Both the position numbers and the translations under genes were made by a program. A model generated the notes under the pieces. The model saw nothing but the letters and a program-made list of their open reading frames with translations. It ran no database searches and was not told the DNA's origin. From an uncultured Lachnospiraceae bacterium (GTDB taxonomy: Bacteria > Bacillota > Clostridia > Lachnospirales > Lachnospiraceae): a DNA stretch of 64,000 nucleotides. Location: assembly GCA_947589305.1 (NCBI GenBank), contig CANQAP010000002.1, positions 62,001 to 126,000 of the forward strand, in the 5' to 3' direction. Numbering within the stretch: the first letter of the stretch is position 1; the number at the start of each line of letters is the position of its first letter. Of this stretch, positions 45,514 through 55,387 are shown one piece after another.

Positions 45514-48087
45514 ATGCAGCAATATTTGGTAACAGGCATGAGTTGCGCAGCCTGTAGTACAAGAGTAGAAAAAGCAGTCCAAAAAGTGGAAGGTGTCACA
45601 AGCTGTTGTGTCAGTCTGTTGACAAATTCGATGGGCGTAGAGGGAACCGCATCAACGGAAGCAGTGATCCGTGCGGTAGAGGCTGCCGGATATGGTGCGG
45701 AATTAAAAGGAGCTGCGCCGGAAGCGCATTCTACGCAGAAGGAGTCTGCATCCGGTATCACATGGGCAGCGGAGGGTTTACGGGATACGGCAACACCGGC
45801 GCTTCGTAAACGCTTGATCGCTTCGCTGGTTTTTTTGTCCGTATTAATGTATGTTTCCATGGGACACATGATGTGGGGATGGCCGCTGCCTTCGTTTTTC
45901 AGTGGAAACCATATCGCTATGGGATTACTCCAGATGCTTTTAACGATTATGATCATGGTGATCAACCAGAGATTCTTTATCAACGGATATAAAAGTCTGT
46001 TTCGGTTAGCGCCGAATATGGATGCGTTAGTGGCATTGGGAGCTACCGCAGCCTTTGGATACAGTACCTATGCTCTGTTTGCTATGACGGATGCGCAGGT
46101 AAAAGGCGATATGGACGGTGTGATGGCGTATATGAATGAGTTCTACTTTGAATCGGTAGCCATGATCCTGACATTGATCACGGTCGGAAAAATGCTGGAA
46201 GCAAAATCAAAGGGCAGGACGACCGACGCTTTGAAAAGCCTGATGCAGCTTGCTCCGAAGCATGCCACACTGTTGGTAGACGGTCGTGAAACGGAAGTGC
46301 CGATTGAACAGGTAATGAAGGGGGATGTTTTTATCGTCCGTTCCGGAGAGAATATCCCGGTTGACGGTATCGTGTTGGAAGGGAGCGGAGCGGTTGATGA
46401 AGCTGCGTTGACAGGAGAAAGCATTCCGGTGGATAAGACAGCCGGTGATAAAGTATCAGCGGCTACGATCAATCAATCCGGTTTTTTGAAGTGTGAAGCG
46501 GTACGGGTAGGAGAAGATACGACTTTGGCGCAGATCATTCAAATGGTAAGTGATGCGGCTGCGACCAAGGCACCGATAGCAAAAGTCGCGGATCGTGTGT
46601 CCGGTGTTTTTGTTCCGATCGTCATTGGAATCGCGCTTATCACGATCGCCGTCTGGCTCTTGGCAGGGGAAGGGGTCGGTTTTGCCTTGGCGAGAGGAAT
46701 CTCCGTGTTGGTGATCAGTTGTCCGTGTGCCTTAGGTCTTGCCACGCCGGTTGCCATTATGGTAGGAAACGGCGTCGGTGCGAAGAACGGCATCCTGTTT
46801 AAAACGGCAGCTTCCTTGGAAGAGACAGGAAAAACATCCGTCGTGGTTTTGGATAAGACCGGTACGGTCACCGAAGGAGAACCAAAAGTGACGGATATTC
46901 TGCCTGCGGACGGATGGAATGGGCAGGACTTATTACGGACAGCCTGCGCTTTGGAAGAAAAAAGCGAACATCCGCTTGCAAGAGCCATTTTGGAACGGGG
47001 AAGGTCGGAACGATTAACATGGGATGAAGTCGGAGAGTTTCAGGTTTTCGCCGGTCACGGATTATCGGCATTGGCGGATAATTGCAGGGTTTATGCAGGA
47101 AACGATACCTTTGTACAGCAGTCGGTGGCGATTCCGCAGGAAGCGAGGAGTCAGGCGGAGACTTTGGCGGAAGAAGGAAAGACGCCACTGTTCTTTGCCC
47201 GGATACAGGAAGACGGAACACCGGAATTTTTAGGAGTGATCGCTGTTGCCGACGTTATTAAACAAGACAGCCCGCAAGCGATCAGCGAATTACAGAATAT
47301 GGGGATTCGCGTGGTTATGCTGACCGGTGACAATCAGCATACCGCACGGGAGATCGGACGTCAGGCAGGAGTGGATGAAGTCATCGCGGAAGTGATGCCG
47401 GACGGAAAAGAAGCGGTGATCCGACAATTAAAAGAAACAGGAAAAGTGGTCATGGTGGGTGATGGGATCAATGATGCGCCTGCCCTGACACGGGCGGATA
47501 TCGGAATTGCCATTGGGGCAGGCACGGATATAGCGATCGAAGCGGCGGACGTAGTATTGATGAAAAGCCGGTTGAGCGATGTGCCTGCGGCAATCCGCTT
47601 AAGCCGCCGTACGTTGAAAAATATACATGAAAATCTGTTTTGGGCATTTATTTACAATATCATAGGCATTCCACTGGCAGCGGGTATCTGGATACCGATA
47701 TTTGGCTGGCAGTTGAATCCGATGTTTGGAGCGGCAGCGATGAGTTTATCGAGCGTTTGCGTAGTCACCAATGCTCTACGCTTAAATTTGGCAAAGATCC
47801 ATGATGCGGCTCATGATCGGAATATAAAACATGCAACACAAACCAAAAGGAAAATCATGAAGGAGGATAATCACATGAAAAAGACAATGAAAATTGAAGG
47901 AATGATGTGTGGACATTGCGAGGCAAGAGTCAAAAAATGCTTGGAAGAATTACCGGGAGTATCCGAAGCGCTTGTCAGTCATGAAGCGGGAACCGCAGTC
48001 GTGACGTTGCTTCAGGACGTGGCGGACGAGACTTTAAAACAAGCGGTAGAGGCGCAGGATTATAAAGTGACGGCGATCGAATCGTAA
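45514..48087 (+). CDS. copA: Copper-translocating P1B-type ATPase with C-terminal CopZ-like HMA domain
   Basis: N-terminal HMA GMSCAACS; CPC motif SCPCALGLATPVA; DKTGTVTEG; C-terminal HMA MKIEGMMCGHCEARVKKCLEELPGV in the same frame. Confidence 0.95.
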   Translation: MQQYLVTGMSCAACSTRVEKAVQKVEGVTSCCVSLLTNSMGVEGTASTEAVIRAVEAAGYGAELKGAAPEAHSTQKESASGITWAAEGLRDTATPALRKRLIASLVFLSVLMYVSMGHMMWGWPLPSFFSGNHIAMGLLQMLLTIMIMVINQRFFINGYKSLFRLAPNMDALVALGATAAFGYSTYALFAMTDAQVKGDMDGVMAYMNEFYFESVAMILTLITVGKMLEAKSKGRTTDALKSLMQLAPKHATLLVDGRETEVPIEQVMKGDVFIVRSGENIPVDGIVLEGSGAVDEAALTGESIPVDKTAGDKVSAATINQSGFLKCEAVRVGEDTTLAQIIQMVSDAAATKAPIAKVADRVSGVFVPIVIGIALITIAVWLLAGEGVGFALARGISVLVISCPCALGLATPVAIMVGNGVGAKNGILFKTAASLEETGKTSVVVLDKTGTVTEGEPKVTDILPADGWNGQDLLRTACALEEKSEHPLARAILERGRSERLTWDEVGEFQVFAGHGLSALADNCRVYAGNDTFVQQSVAIPQEARSQAETLAEEGKTPLFFARIQEDGTPEFLGVIAVADVIKQDSPQAISELQNMGIRVVMLTGDNQHTAREIGRQAGVDEVIAEVMPDGKEAVIRQLKETGKVVMVGDGINDAPALTRADIGIAIGAGTDIAIEAADVVLMKSRLSDVPAAIRLSRRTLKNIHENLFWAFIYNIIGIPLAAGIWIPIFGWQLNPMFGAAAMSLSSVCVVTNALRLNLAKIHDAAHDRNIKHATQTKRKIMKEDNHMKKTMKIEGMMCGHCEARVKKCLEELPGVSEALVSHEAGTAVVTLLQDVADETLKQAVEAQDYKVTAIES
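47860..47877 (+). promoter_or_regulatory. Internal Shine-Dalgarno plus ATG within copA, at the CopZ-like domain
   Basis: AAGGAGG (47860-47866), 8-nt spacer, ATG (47875-47877), in frame with copA ((47875-45514)/3 = 787). Confidence 0.8.
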
Positions 48088-48187
48088 TCTGCAAAAGCAG
48101 GATGTGATCGCCGGATCAGGGATCGCTGCCGCGGCAGAGATGATCCATACCGCCGTGATCTAAGGCTGTAAGGAGGAGCAGAGGAAT

Positions 48188-48751
48188 ATGAAAACAGAAC
48201 GTTTCGTCACCAACATGATCGATCAGATATTGGAAGCGCAATGCAAATTAGGATATGTCAAAGAAAGTATCCGTCTGTATTATCCGCTCTCCTCTTTGAA
48301 TGCCTTGTTGAGCGAAAACCAACAGGATCTGATGACGTTGAAGCAGGATCTGGAACGGTGTGAGGCGATGCGGCATACGATCTTGGGTCCGTTGACATGG
48401 GAGGTCGATCGCGGACGGCTGTCCGTCTGTATTTCACCGGCAGGGGTGGAAGCGGTACACTGCACGAGACAACCGTCGGAGTTTTTAAAATCGATCGTTG
48501 CGCTGTTTCAAAAGAATCACCATTGTACCATAGAAGAAATCCGCTCGCTCTTTGCTTCTTTTCATGCAGAGTATATATGTGAAAAGATGCCGGCACAGGC
48601 GGATTTTGATTATTGCTTCCGGTTTAAGGATGCGGAAGTGGATGAGTATTATTACTGTATCAAAATGGAAATGGGACATACGATCTATCATCGGTTTATG
48701 CGGGAAGATTATGAAGAACTCTTTGGATGTCCAAAGACAGAAGAAGCATAG
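48188..48751 (+). CDS. DUF3877-like protein of unknown function
   Basis: Intact ORF; resembles Lachnospiraceae DUF3877 proteins from memory (MIDQILEAQCKLGYVKESIRLYYPLSSLNALL). Confidence 0.65.
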   Translation: MKTERFVTNMIDQILEAQCKLGYVKESIRLYYPLSSLNALLSENQQDLMTLKQDLERCEAMRHTILGPLTWEVDRGRLSVCISPAGVEAVHCTRQPSEFLKSIVALFQKNHHCTIEEIRSLFASFHAEYICEKMPAQADFDYCFRFKDAEVDEYYYCIKMEMGHTIYHRFMREDYEELFGCPKTEEA

Positions 48752-48931
48752 ATTTCGTATTGGAGGAACAGGCTCCGGTTATAGGAAAAAACTAATGTCT
48801 GCTCAAGGTATTGAATATTAACACTTTTCCTGTAGGAATGGTATGATATACGAGGATTCAATCAAATATATGTTTTTCATAAGCATTGAATGGTTGTGAA
48901 AGACAGGGAAAAGGTAATGGAGGAAAAAAAT

Positions 48932-49867
48932 ATGGCAGATATTAAAGAAAGCGCATTGGAATTGATCGGTAACACACCGCTGTTGGACATCAGGCGTTAT
49001 CGGGCGAAAGCAGGAGTAGAAAATGTGACGTTGCTGGCAAAGCTGGAATATTTAAATCCGGCAGGGTCGGTGAAAGACAGGATTGCACTGGCGATGATTG
49101 AGGATGCCGAGCAGAAAGGATTATTAAAACCGGGAGCGACGATCATTGAACCGACTTCCGGCAATACCGGTATCGGTCTGGCAGCCGTTGCGGCAGCGAA
49201 AGGATATCGGGCGATTTTGACCTTGCCGGATACGATGAGCGTCGAGCGAAGAAATCTTCTGAAAGCCTATGGGGCAGAATTGGTTTTGACAGAAGGCAGT
49301 AAAGGAATGAAGGGAGCCATTCAGAAGGCGGAAGAATTAAAGGAATCGATTCCGGGTTCTCTGATCCTCGGTCAGTTTGTCAATCCCGCAAACGCAAAAA
49401 AGCATAGAGAAACAACCGGACCGGAAATTTGGAGACAGACGGACGGCAAGGTGGATATTTTTATTGCCGGTGTTGGAACGGGTGGTACGGTGACGGGTGT
49501 CGGAGAATATTTAAAAGAACAGAATCCAAATGTACAGGTGATCGCTGTGGAACCTGCCGACAGTCCGGTATTGTCCGGAGGAAATGCCGGACCGCATAAG
49601 ATTCAGGGAATCGGAGCGGGATTTGTTCCGGATGTATTGAATACGGACATTTATGACGAGGTGTTGCCGATCGAAAATGAGGATGCCTTTGCGGAAGGTA
49701 AGAAATTTGCGGTCAGTGAAGGTATTTTGGTCGGTATCTCTTCCGGTGCGGCTTTAAAAGCAGCGGCGATCGTGGCATCCCGCCCGGAAAATCAAGGAAA
49801 AACGATAGTTGTCCTACTGCCGGATTCCGGTGACAGATATTTATCCACACCGTTATTTGCAGATTGA
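48932..49867 (+). CDS. cysK: Cysteine synthase A
   Basis: [64 protein letters not shown]. Confidence 0.95.
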   Translation: MADIKESALELIGNTPLLDIRRYRAKAGVENVTLLAKLEYLNPAGSVKDRIALAMIEDAEQKGLLKPGATIIEPTSGNTGIGLAAVAAAKGYRAILTLPDTMSVERRNLLKAYGAELVLTEGSKGMKGAIQKAEELKESIPGSLILGQFVNPANAKKHRETTGPEIWRQTDGKVDIFIAGVGTGGTVTGVGEYLKEQNPNVQVIAVEPADSPVLSGGNAGPHKIQGIGAGFVPDVLNTDIYDEVLPIENEDAFAEGKKFAVSEGILVGISSGAALKAAAIVASRPENQGKTIVVLLPDSGDRYLSTPLFAD

Positions 49868-49907
49868 GTGTTTTATACGAAAACGTGCCGCTCAAAAGGA
49901 CATTGAG

Positions 49908-49944
49908 AAAACGGAGCCGTCGTGATCGGACGGCTCCGTTTTTT
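49908..49944 (+). terminator. Intrinsic terminator after cysK
   Basis: ACGGAGCCGTC ... GACGGCTCCGT followed by TTTTT. Confidence 0.85.
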
Positions 49945-50053
49945 GACGTATCCAAGCGGATGTGCATCTCCCGGAAAAAGAACTTGACTTTTATGGAAAT
50001 GGGAGTATCATATAATTCATAGGAATGTGGTAGGAAATAAAACGGAGGAAAAT

Positions 50054-50488
50054 ATGAAGGTTTCTACAAAAGGAAGATATGCTTTGCAGATGATGTTGGA
50101 TTTAGCGATTTATAATACCGGAGAACCGATCAGTTTGAAGGATATCGCAAAGCGGCAGGACATTTCGGAAAAATATTTGGAGCAGATCATATCCATATTA
50201 AACAAAGCGGGATACGTCAGAAGTATCCGCGGTCCACAGGGAGGCTATTTCTTAAGTAAATCCCCGCAGGAGTATACGGTCGGCATGATCTTACGACAGA
50301 CGGAAGGAGATTTAGCGCCGGTCGCATGTGTCGGTACGGAAAATCCGGGATGCGAAAAGATCGAAGAATGTGTGACCGTTAAAATCTGGCAGAAAATCAA
50401 TGATGCAGTGAATGATGTGATTGATAATATCACGTTAGCGGATTTGGTGGAATGGCAGGAAGAAAAAGCAAATAATTACAGTATCTGA
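50054..50488 (+). CDS. Rrf2-family transcriptional regulator
   Basis: MKVSTKGRYALQMMLDLAIYNTGEPISLKDIAKRQDISEKYLEQIISILNKAGYVRSIRGPQGGY; three Cys in the C-terminal half (CVGTENPGCEKIEEC). Confidence 0.93.
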   Translation: MKVSTKGRYALQMMLDLAIYNTGEPISLKDIAKRQDISEKYLEQIISILNKAGYVRSIRGPQGGYFLSKSPQEYTVGMILRQTEGDLAPVACVGTENPGCEKIEECVTVKIWQKINDAVNDVIDNITLADLVEWQEEKANNYSI

Positions 50489-50565
50489 TCGTTTCAGGGA
50501 ACGATCGGAAGGAATGCTGTATCTTTTATTATCATAGTAAAATGCTAGGAAAAGAGGTAGGAATG

Positions 50566-51753
50566 ATGCGTAAATTGATTTATTTGGATAATGCGGCTAC
50601 TACGCAGGTGTATCCGGAAGTGGTAGAGGCAATGAATCCGTATTTTACGGAGTATTACGGCAATCCTTCTGCCATCTACAGTTTTGCAGCCGAAGCAAAG
50701 AAAGCGACAGAAGACGCACGAGCCGTTTTGGCGGAAGGCATTCATGCGAAGCCGGAAGAGATTTACTTTACGGGCGGCGGCAGCGAGTCGGATAATTGGG
50801 CGTTAAAGGCGACGGCGGAGGCTTATGCTTCCAAAGGAAAGCATATCATCACCACGACGATCGAGCATCATGCGGTGCTGCATACGGCAGCCTATCTGGA
50901 GCAGCAGGGGTTTGAGATCACATATGTTCCGGTTGATGAAAACGGTTGTGTCAGATTGGATGAATTGGAAGCGGCTATCCGTTCGGATACGATCCTGATT
51001 TCCGTGATGGCGGCAAATAATGAAATCGGAACGATCCAGCCGTTAGCGGAGATCGGCAAGATCGCCAAGGCGCATAACGTGTTATTCCATACGGATGCGG
51101 TGCAGGCATTTGGACATATCCCGCTGGATGTGGAAGCGATGAATATTGATACGCTGTCCGCGAGCGGACATAAACTGAACGGACCGAAGGGAATCGGACT
51201 TTTGTATATCCGAAAAGGTGTCAAGATCCGTTCGTTTATTCATGGAGGCGCGCAGGAGCGTAACCGCCGAGCCGGCACGCATAACGTCACGGGAATTGTC
51301 GGGTTTGGAACAGCGGCGAGAATGGCATTTGAAAGCATGGAGGAACGCAGTGCATATGAAAGTAAGCTGCGGGATCATTTGATCGACCGTGTGCTGACGG
51401 AGATTCCGTACACCAGACTCAACGGAGACCGAAGCAACCGGCTTCCGAATAATGCAAGTTTTTGTTTTCGGTTTATCGAAGGAGAATCCATGTTGATCTT
51501 ATTGGATCAAAACGGTATCTGCGGTTCCAGCGGTTCGGCATGCACTTCCGGTTCTTTGGATCCGTCCCATGTGCTGCTGGCTATCGGCTTGCCGCATGAG
51601 ATTGCCCATGGTTCCTTACGGCTTACGTTATCGGAAAAAACGACAATGGAAGATATCGACTTCACGGTTGACCGATTGAAAGAGATCATTGCCCGACTGC
51701 GAAGCATGTCTCCGTTGTATGAAGATTTTGTAAAAAAGCAGGAGCAAAAATAA
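50566..51753 (+). CDS. iscS: Cysteine desulfurase
   Basis: IYLDNAATTQVYPEVVEAM; FHTDAVQAFGHIPLDVEAMNIDTLSASGHKLNGPKGIGLLYI; GSSGSACTSGSLDPSHVL. Confidence 0.95.
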   Translation: MRKLIYLDNAATTQVYPEVVEAMNPYFTEYYGNPSAIYSFAAEAKKATEDARAVLAEGIHAKPEEIYFTGGGSESDNWALKATAEAYASKGKHIITTTIEHHAVLHTAAYLEQQGFEITYVPVDENGCVRLDELEAAIRSDTILISVMAANNEIGTIQPLAEIGKIAKAHNVLFHTDAVQAFGHIPLDVEAMNIDTLSASGHKLNGPKGIGLLYIRKGVKIRSFIHGGAQERNRRAGTHNVTGIVGFGTAARMAFESMEERSAYESKLRDHLIDRVLTEIPYTRLNGDRSNRLPNNASFCFRFIEGESMLILLDQNGICGSSGSACTSGSLDPSHVLLAIGLPHEIAHGSLRLTLSEKTTMEDIDFTVDRLKEIIARLRSMSPLYEDFVKKQEQK

Positions 51754-51788
51754 ACGCGATCGTTTGGGTGAAGAAAGGTGGTACGTAT

Positions 51789-52226
51789 ATGTATAGTGAA
51801 AAAGTAATGGATCATTTCAGTAATCCGAGAAACGTTGGAGAAATCGAAAATCCGAGTGGCGTCGGAACCGTAGGAAATGCAAAATGCGGCGATATTATGA
51901 GAATGTATCTGGATATTGATGAAAATGGGATCATTCAGGAAGCAAAGTTTAAAACCTTTGGCTGCGGAGCTGCGGTAGCCACCAGCAGCATGGCGACAGA
52001 GCTGGTCAAAGGAAAGACCGTACAGGAAGCTCTTCAGGTGACAAACAAAGCGGTTATGGAAGCACTGGACGGATTGCCGCCGGTGAAGGTTCATTGTTCC
52101 CTGTTGGCAGAAGAAGCCATCCATGCTGCGTTATGGGATTATGCGGAGAAGAATGGTATCCGGATTGAAGGCTTAGAAAAGCCGGTCAACGACATCGAAG
52201 AAAAACTGGAAGACGAAGAGTATTGA
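51789..52226 (+). CDS. iscU: Fe-S cluster scaffold protein IscU/NifU-like
   Basis: MYSEKVMDHFSNPRNVGEIENPSGVGTVGNAKCGDIMRMYLDI; KTFGCGAAVATSSMATELVKGKTVQEAL; KVHCSLLAEEAI. Confidence 0.95.
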   Translation: MYSEKVMDHFSNPRNVGEIENPSGVGTVGNAKCGDIMRMYLDIDENGIIQEAKFKTFGCGAAVATSSMATELVKGKTVQEALQVTNKAVMEALDGLPPVKVHCSLLAEEAIHAALWDYAEKNGIRIEGLEKPVNDIEEKLEDEEY

Positions 52227-52272
52227 TCTCCTCTTTTTGATTCAGCGGCTAAAGCCATATATCATCCAATGA

Positions 52273-52305
52273 GAATTAGCTATAGACCATACCTATAGCT
52301 AATTC
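52273..52305. repeat. Perfect 13-bp inverted repeat GAATTAGCTATAG-accatac-CTATAGCTAATTC
   Basis: Read directly between iscU and the O-acetylhomoserine sulfhydrylase gene. Confidence 0.9.
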
Positions 52306-52398
52306 TTCATTTTCTGTATTGGACAGATCGTAACACGGATGATACGATGGGAGTGTCAAAAGAAAGCTAGCTAAAAAAACAAAGAGAGGTATAGAATC

Positions 52399-53706
52399 AT
52401 GAGTAAAAAAACATATGCAGAAAGAAATTTAAAATTTGAAACCTTACAGTTACATGTCGGACAGGAGAAAGCCGATCCGGTGACAGATGCCAGAGCGGTA
52501 CCGATCTATCAGACCTCATCCTATGTGTTCCATAACAGCGAACATGCAGCGGCAAGATTCGGACTGAGTGATGCGGGAAATATTTACGGCAGACTGACTA
52601 ATCCGACAGAGGATGTCTTTGAACAGAGAATTGCATCCTTAGAGGGCGGCGTTGCGGCGCTGGCAGTGGCTTCCGGCGCGGCAGCCATTACATACACCTT
52701 TGAAAATCTGGCACAAAATGGGGACCATATCGTTTCAGCTAAGAATATCTATGGCGGAACCTATAACCTTTTGGCGCATACGCTGCCACAGTATGGCATC
52801 CAAACAACGTTTGTAGATCCGTTCCGCTATGAAGAGATAGAAGCCGCTATTCAGGATAACACGAAGGCAGTCTTTATCGAAACGTTAGGGAATCCTAATT
52901 CAGATGTAGTAGACATCGAGAGAATTGCCGGAATCGCACATGCACATCAGATACCGCTGGTGATCGACAATACATTTGCAACGCCGTATCTGGTTCGACC
53001 GATTGAATATGGCGCGGATATTGTCGTACATTCTGCAACAAAATTTATTGGCGGTCATGGAACGACAATCGGCGGCGTAATTGTTGACAGCGGAAAATTT
53101 GACTGGGAAGCAAGCGGTAAATTCCCGTCGCTGACTGAACCGAATCCAAGCTATCATGGGATCAGCTTTACAAAAGCAGTCGGAGCGGCAGCCTTTGTGA
53201 CTAAAATTCGTGCGATTTTGCTTCGGGATACCGGCGCAACACTTTCCCCGTTCCACGCCTTCTTCTTTTTACAGGGATTAGAGACACTTTCCCTGCGCGT
53301 AGAGCGTCATGTGGAAAATGCGCTACAGGTAGTGGAATATCTGAATAAGCATCCGCAGGTAGAGGCGGTACATCATCCGGCGGTGACAGACGATCCGGAG
53401 CAACAGGCATTGTATAAGAAATACTTCCCGAACGGGGGCGGATCGATCTTTACCTTTGAAATTAAGGGAGATGCAAGGAAAGCAAAAGAATTTATCGACA
53501 ATCTGGAACTGTTTTCACTGCTGGCAAATGTAGCGGATGTCAAGTCCTTAGTGATTCATCCTGCATCAACGACACACTCCCAGTTGAGCGAAGAGGAGTT
53601 ATTGGATCAGGGCATCCGTCCGAATACGATCCGTTTGTCGATCGGTACGGAACATATTGACGATATCATTGAAGATTTAGAGGAAGCCTTTCGGGCAGTG
53701 CAATAA
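52399..53706 (+). CDS. O-acetylhomoserine aminocarboxypropyltransferase/cysteine synthase family
   Basis: [78 protein letters not shown]. Confidence 0.94.
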   Translation: MSKKTYAERNLKFETLQLHVGQEKADPVTDARAVPIYQTSSYVFHNSEHAAARFGLSDAGNIYGRLTNPTEDVFEQRIASLEGGVAALAVASGAAAITYTFENLAQNGDHIVSAKNIYGGTYNLLAHTLPQYGIQTTFVDPFRYEEIEAAIQDNTKAVFIETLGNPNSDVVDIERIAGIAHAHQIPLVIDNTFATPYLVRPIEYGADIVVHSATKFIGGHGTTIGGVIVDSGKFDWEASGKFPSLTEPNPSYHGISFTKAVGAAAFVTKIRAILLRDTGATLSPFHAFFFLQGLETLSLRVERHVENALQVVEYLNKHPQVEAVHHPAVTDDPEQQALYKKYFPNGGGSIFTFEIKGDARKAKEFIDNLELFSLLANVADVKSLVIHPASTTHSQLSEEELLDQGIRPNTIRLSIGTEHIDDIIEDLEEAFRAVQ

Positions 53707-53754
53707 TCTTCCCGATATGTTATAACAAGATATCATGGATATCATGAAAGACGC

Positions 53755-53790
53755 AATTGGACATACATCAAAAGGTGTATGCCCTTTTGC
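53755..53790 (+). terminator. Probable intrinsic terminator
   Basis: GGACATACA-tcaaaagg-TGTATGCCCTTTT. Confidence 0.5.
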
Positions 53791-53839
53791 GTGAGAAGAT
53801 AAAAGTATAAAAAGCCTTTCTATGGATTGAGGAGCGGAC

Positions 53840-54718
53840 ATGTTGATAAATAATGAAGAGGAATTTTGTGACACGGTAACAGGAGACACATTTTGCAAGG
53901 ATGTGGAACGCAGCATCGTCAAAAAGTTCCGAAAAGATATTTGGCGGAAATTCACACAGGCAATCAATGAATATGAAATGATCCGGGATGGCGATAAAAT
54001 AGCGGTCTGCATTTCCGGAGGAAAAGATTCCATGCTGATGGCGAAACTGTTTCAGGAGTTGGAGCGGCATGGAAGAAAAAATTTTGATGTGATCTTTTTA
54101 GTGATGAATCCCGGTTATAATGACAGAAACTTGGAAATGATCAAGTACAACGCCGAACGTCTACATGTGCCGATTACCATGTTTGAATCCGATATTTTTC
54201 ATATCGTGGCGGAAGAAGAGAAGTCTCCGTGCTATCTGTGCGCGCGTATGAGGCGTGGCTATTTGTATAGCAGAGCAAAGGAACTGGGATGCAATAAGAT
54301 AGCGTTGGGACATCATTATGATGATGTAATAGAAACGATATTAATGGGAATGCTATATAGCGGACAGATCCAGACTATGATGCCTAAACTGCACAGTGTC
54401 AATTTTGAAGGAATGGAGTTGATCCGTCCACTGTATCTGATTCGGGAAGAAGCGATTATCCGCTGGAAAGATTATAACCGATTGCAGTTTATTCAATGCG
54501 CCTGTCGTTTCACCGAACATTGCGCTGCATGCGAAGATACGGAGCAGGCTTCCAAACGTGCGGAAATCAAAGAGCTGATCCGTGAATTAAGCAAAAAATG
54601 CCCGGTGATTGAAAAAAATATTTTCCGAAGCGTAGAAAACGTGAACCTGAATACCATTATCGCATACAAACAGGACGGCAGAAAACATCATTTCTTGGAA
54701 GGATATGAGGAACGATGA
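53840..54718 (+). CDS. TtcA-like PP-loop ATPase (tRNA 2-thiocytidine biosynthesis family)
   Basis: IAVCISGGKDSMLMAKLFQEL PP-loop; CYLCARMRRGYLY and CACRFTEHCAAC cysteine motifs; LGHHYDDVIETILM. Confidence 0.85.
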   Translation: MLINNEEEFCDTVTGDTFCKDVERSIVKKFRKDIWRKFTQAINEYEMIRDGDKIAVCISGGKDSMLMAKLFQELERHGRKNFDVIFLVMNPGYNDRNLEMIKYNAERLHVPITMFESDIFHIVAEEEKSPCYLCARMRRGYLYSRAKELGCNKIALGHHYDDVIETILMGMLYSGQIQTMMPKLHSVNFEGMELIRPLYLIREEAIIRWKDYNRLQFIQCACRFTEHCAACEDTEQASKRAEIKELIRELSKKCPVIEKNIFRSVENVNLNTIIAYKQDGRKHHFLEGYEER

Positions 54719-54801
54719 CCTTGGTTTGAAAAGGCTCGTTGCCTGCTGGATCGGGATGTGGGATGCGTCCGTTTAGGAAAAAAGAAAAATTTTTAAAAAA
54801 A

Positions 54802-54828
54802 TTAGCACTCACCTATTGACAGTGCTAA
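54802..54828. promoter_or_regulatory. CIRCE element (HrcA operator) upstream of hsp20
   Basis: TTAGCACTC-acctattga-CAGTGCTAA: 9-nt arms and 9-nt spacer, one mismatch from consensus TTAGCACTC-N9-GAGTGCTAA. Confidence 0.9.
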
Positions 54829-54902
54829 CAACAAGTGTTATATTACATGTAGAACAAAGAAAACAATCCATAGAAAGGGATTTATGAAAAGGAGGCTTTT
54901 TT

Positions 54903-55316
54903 ATGATAGTACCAAGTATTTTCCATGATGATTATTTTGATGAGATGTTTAATGCCTTTCGGGGAAAGGAGGGAATCAAGCCTATGATGCGTACCGATGT
55001 GAAAGAAATCGGAAACGATTATCTGTTGGAGATTGAAATGCCGGGATATGATAAGGATGAAATCCATGCTGAATTAGAAAAAGGCTATCTGACCATTAGC
55101 GGCGTTCATACCGAAAAGATCGATGAGGAAGAAAAATGCGGACAGTATATCCGCAGAGAGCGGTATTACGGAAAATGCTCACGCAGCTTCTATATCGGCG
55201 AGAATCTAACACAGGAAGACGTGAAAGCCAAATATGAAAACGGAATTTTGTCCATTGCTTTTCCGAAGGACAAGAAGCCGGAAGTAGAAGAAAAGAGAAG
55301 AATTTCCATTGAATAA
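54903..55316 (+). CDS. Hsp20/alpha-crystallin small heat shock protein
   Basis: MRTDVKEIGNDYLLEIEMPGYDKDEIHAELEKGYLTISG ... YENGILSIAFPK. Confidence 0.95.
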   Translation: MIVPSIFHDDYFDEMFNAFRGKEGIKPMMRTDVKEIGNDYLLEIEMPGYDKDEIHAELEKGYLTISGVHTEKIDEEEKCGQYIRRERYYGKCSRSFYIGENLTQEDVKAKYENGILSIAFPKDKKPEVEEKRRISIE

Positions 55317-55387
55317 GGGTACTTGCCCGAACGGGTTCGGAAAGATTCGATGGATTTGAAAACGAAGCGTAGGATGCGGTTGCCGGA

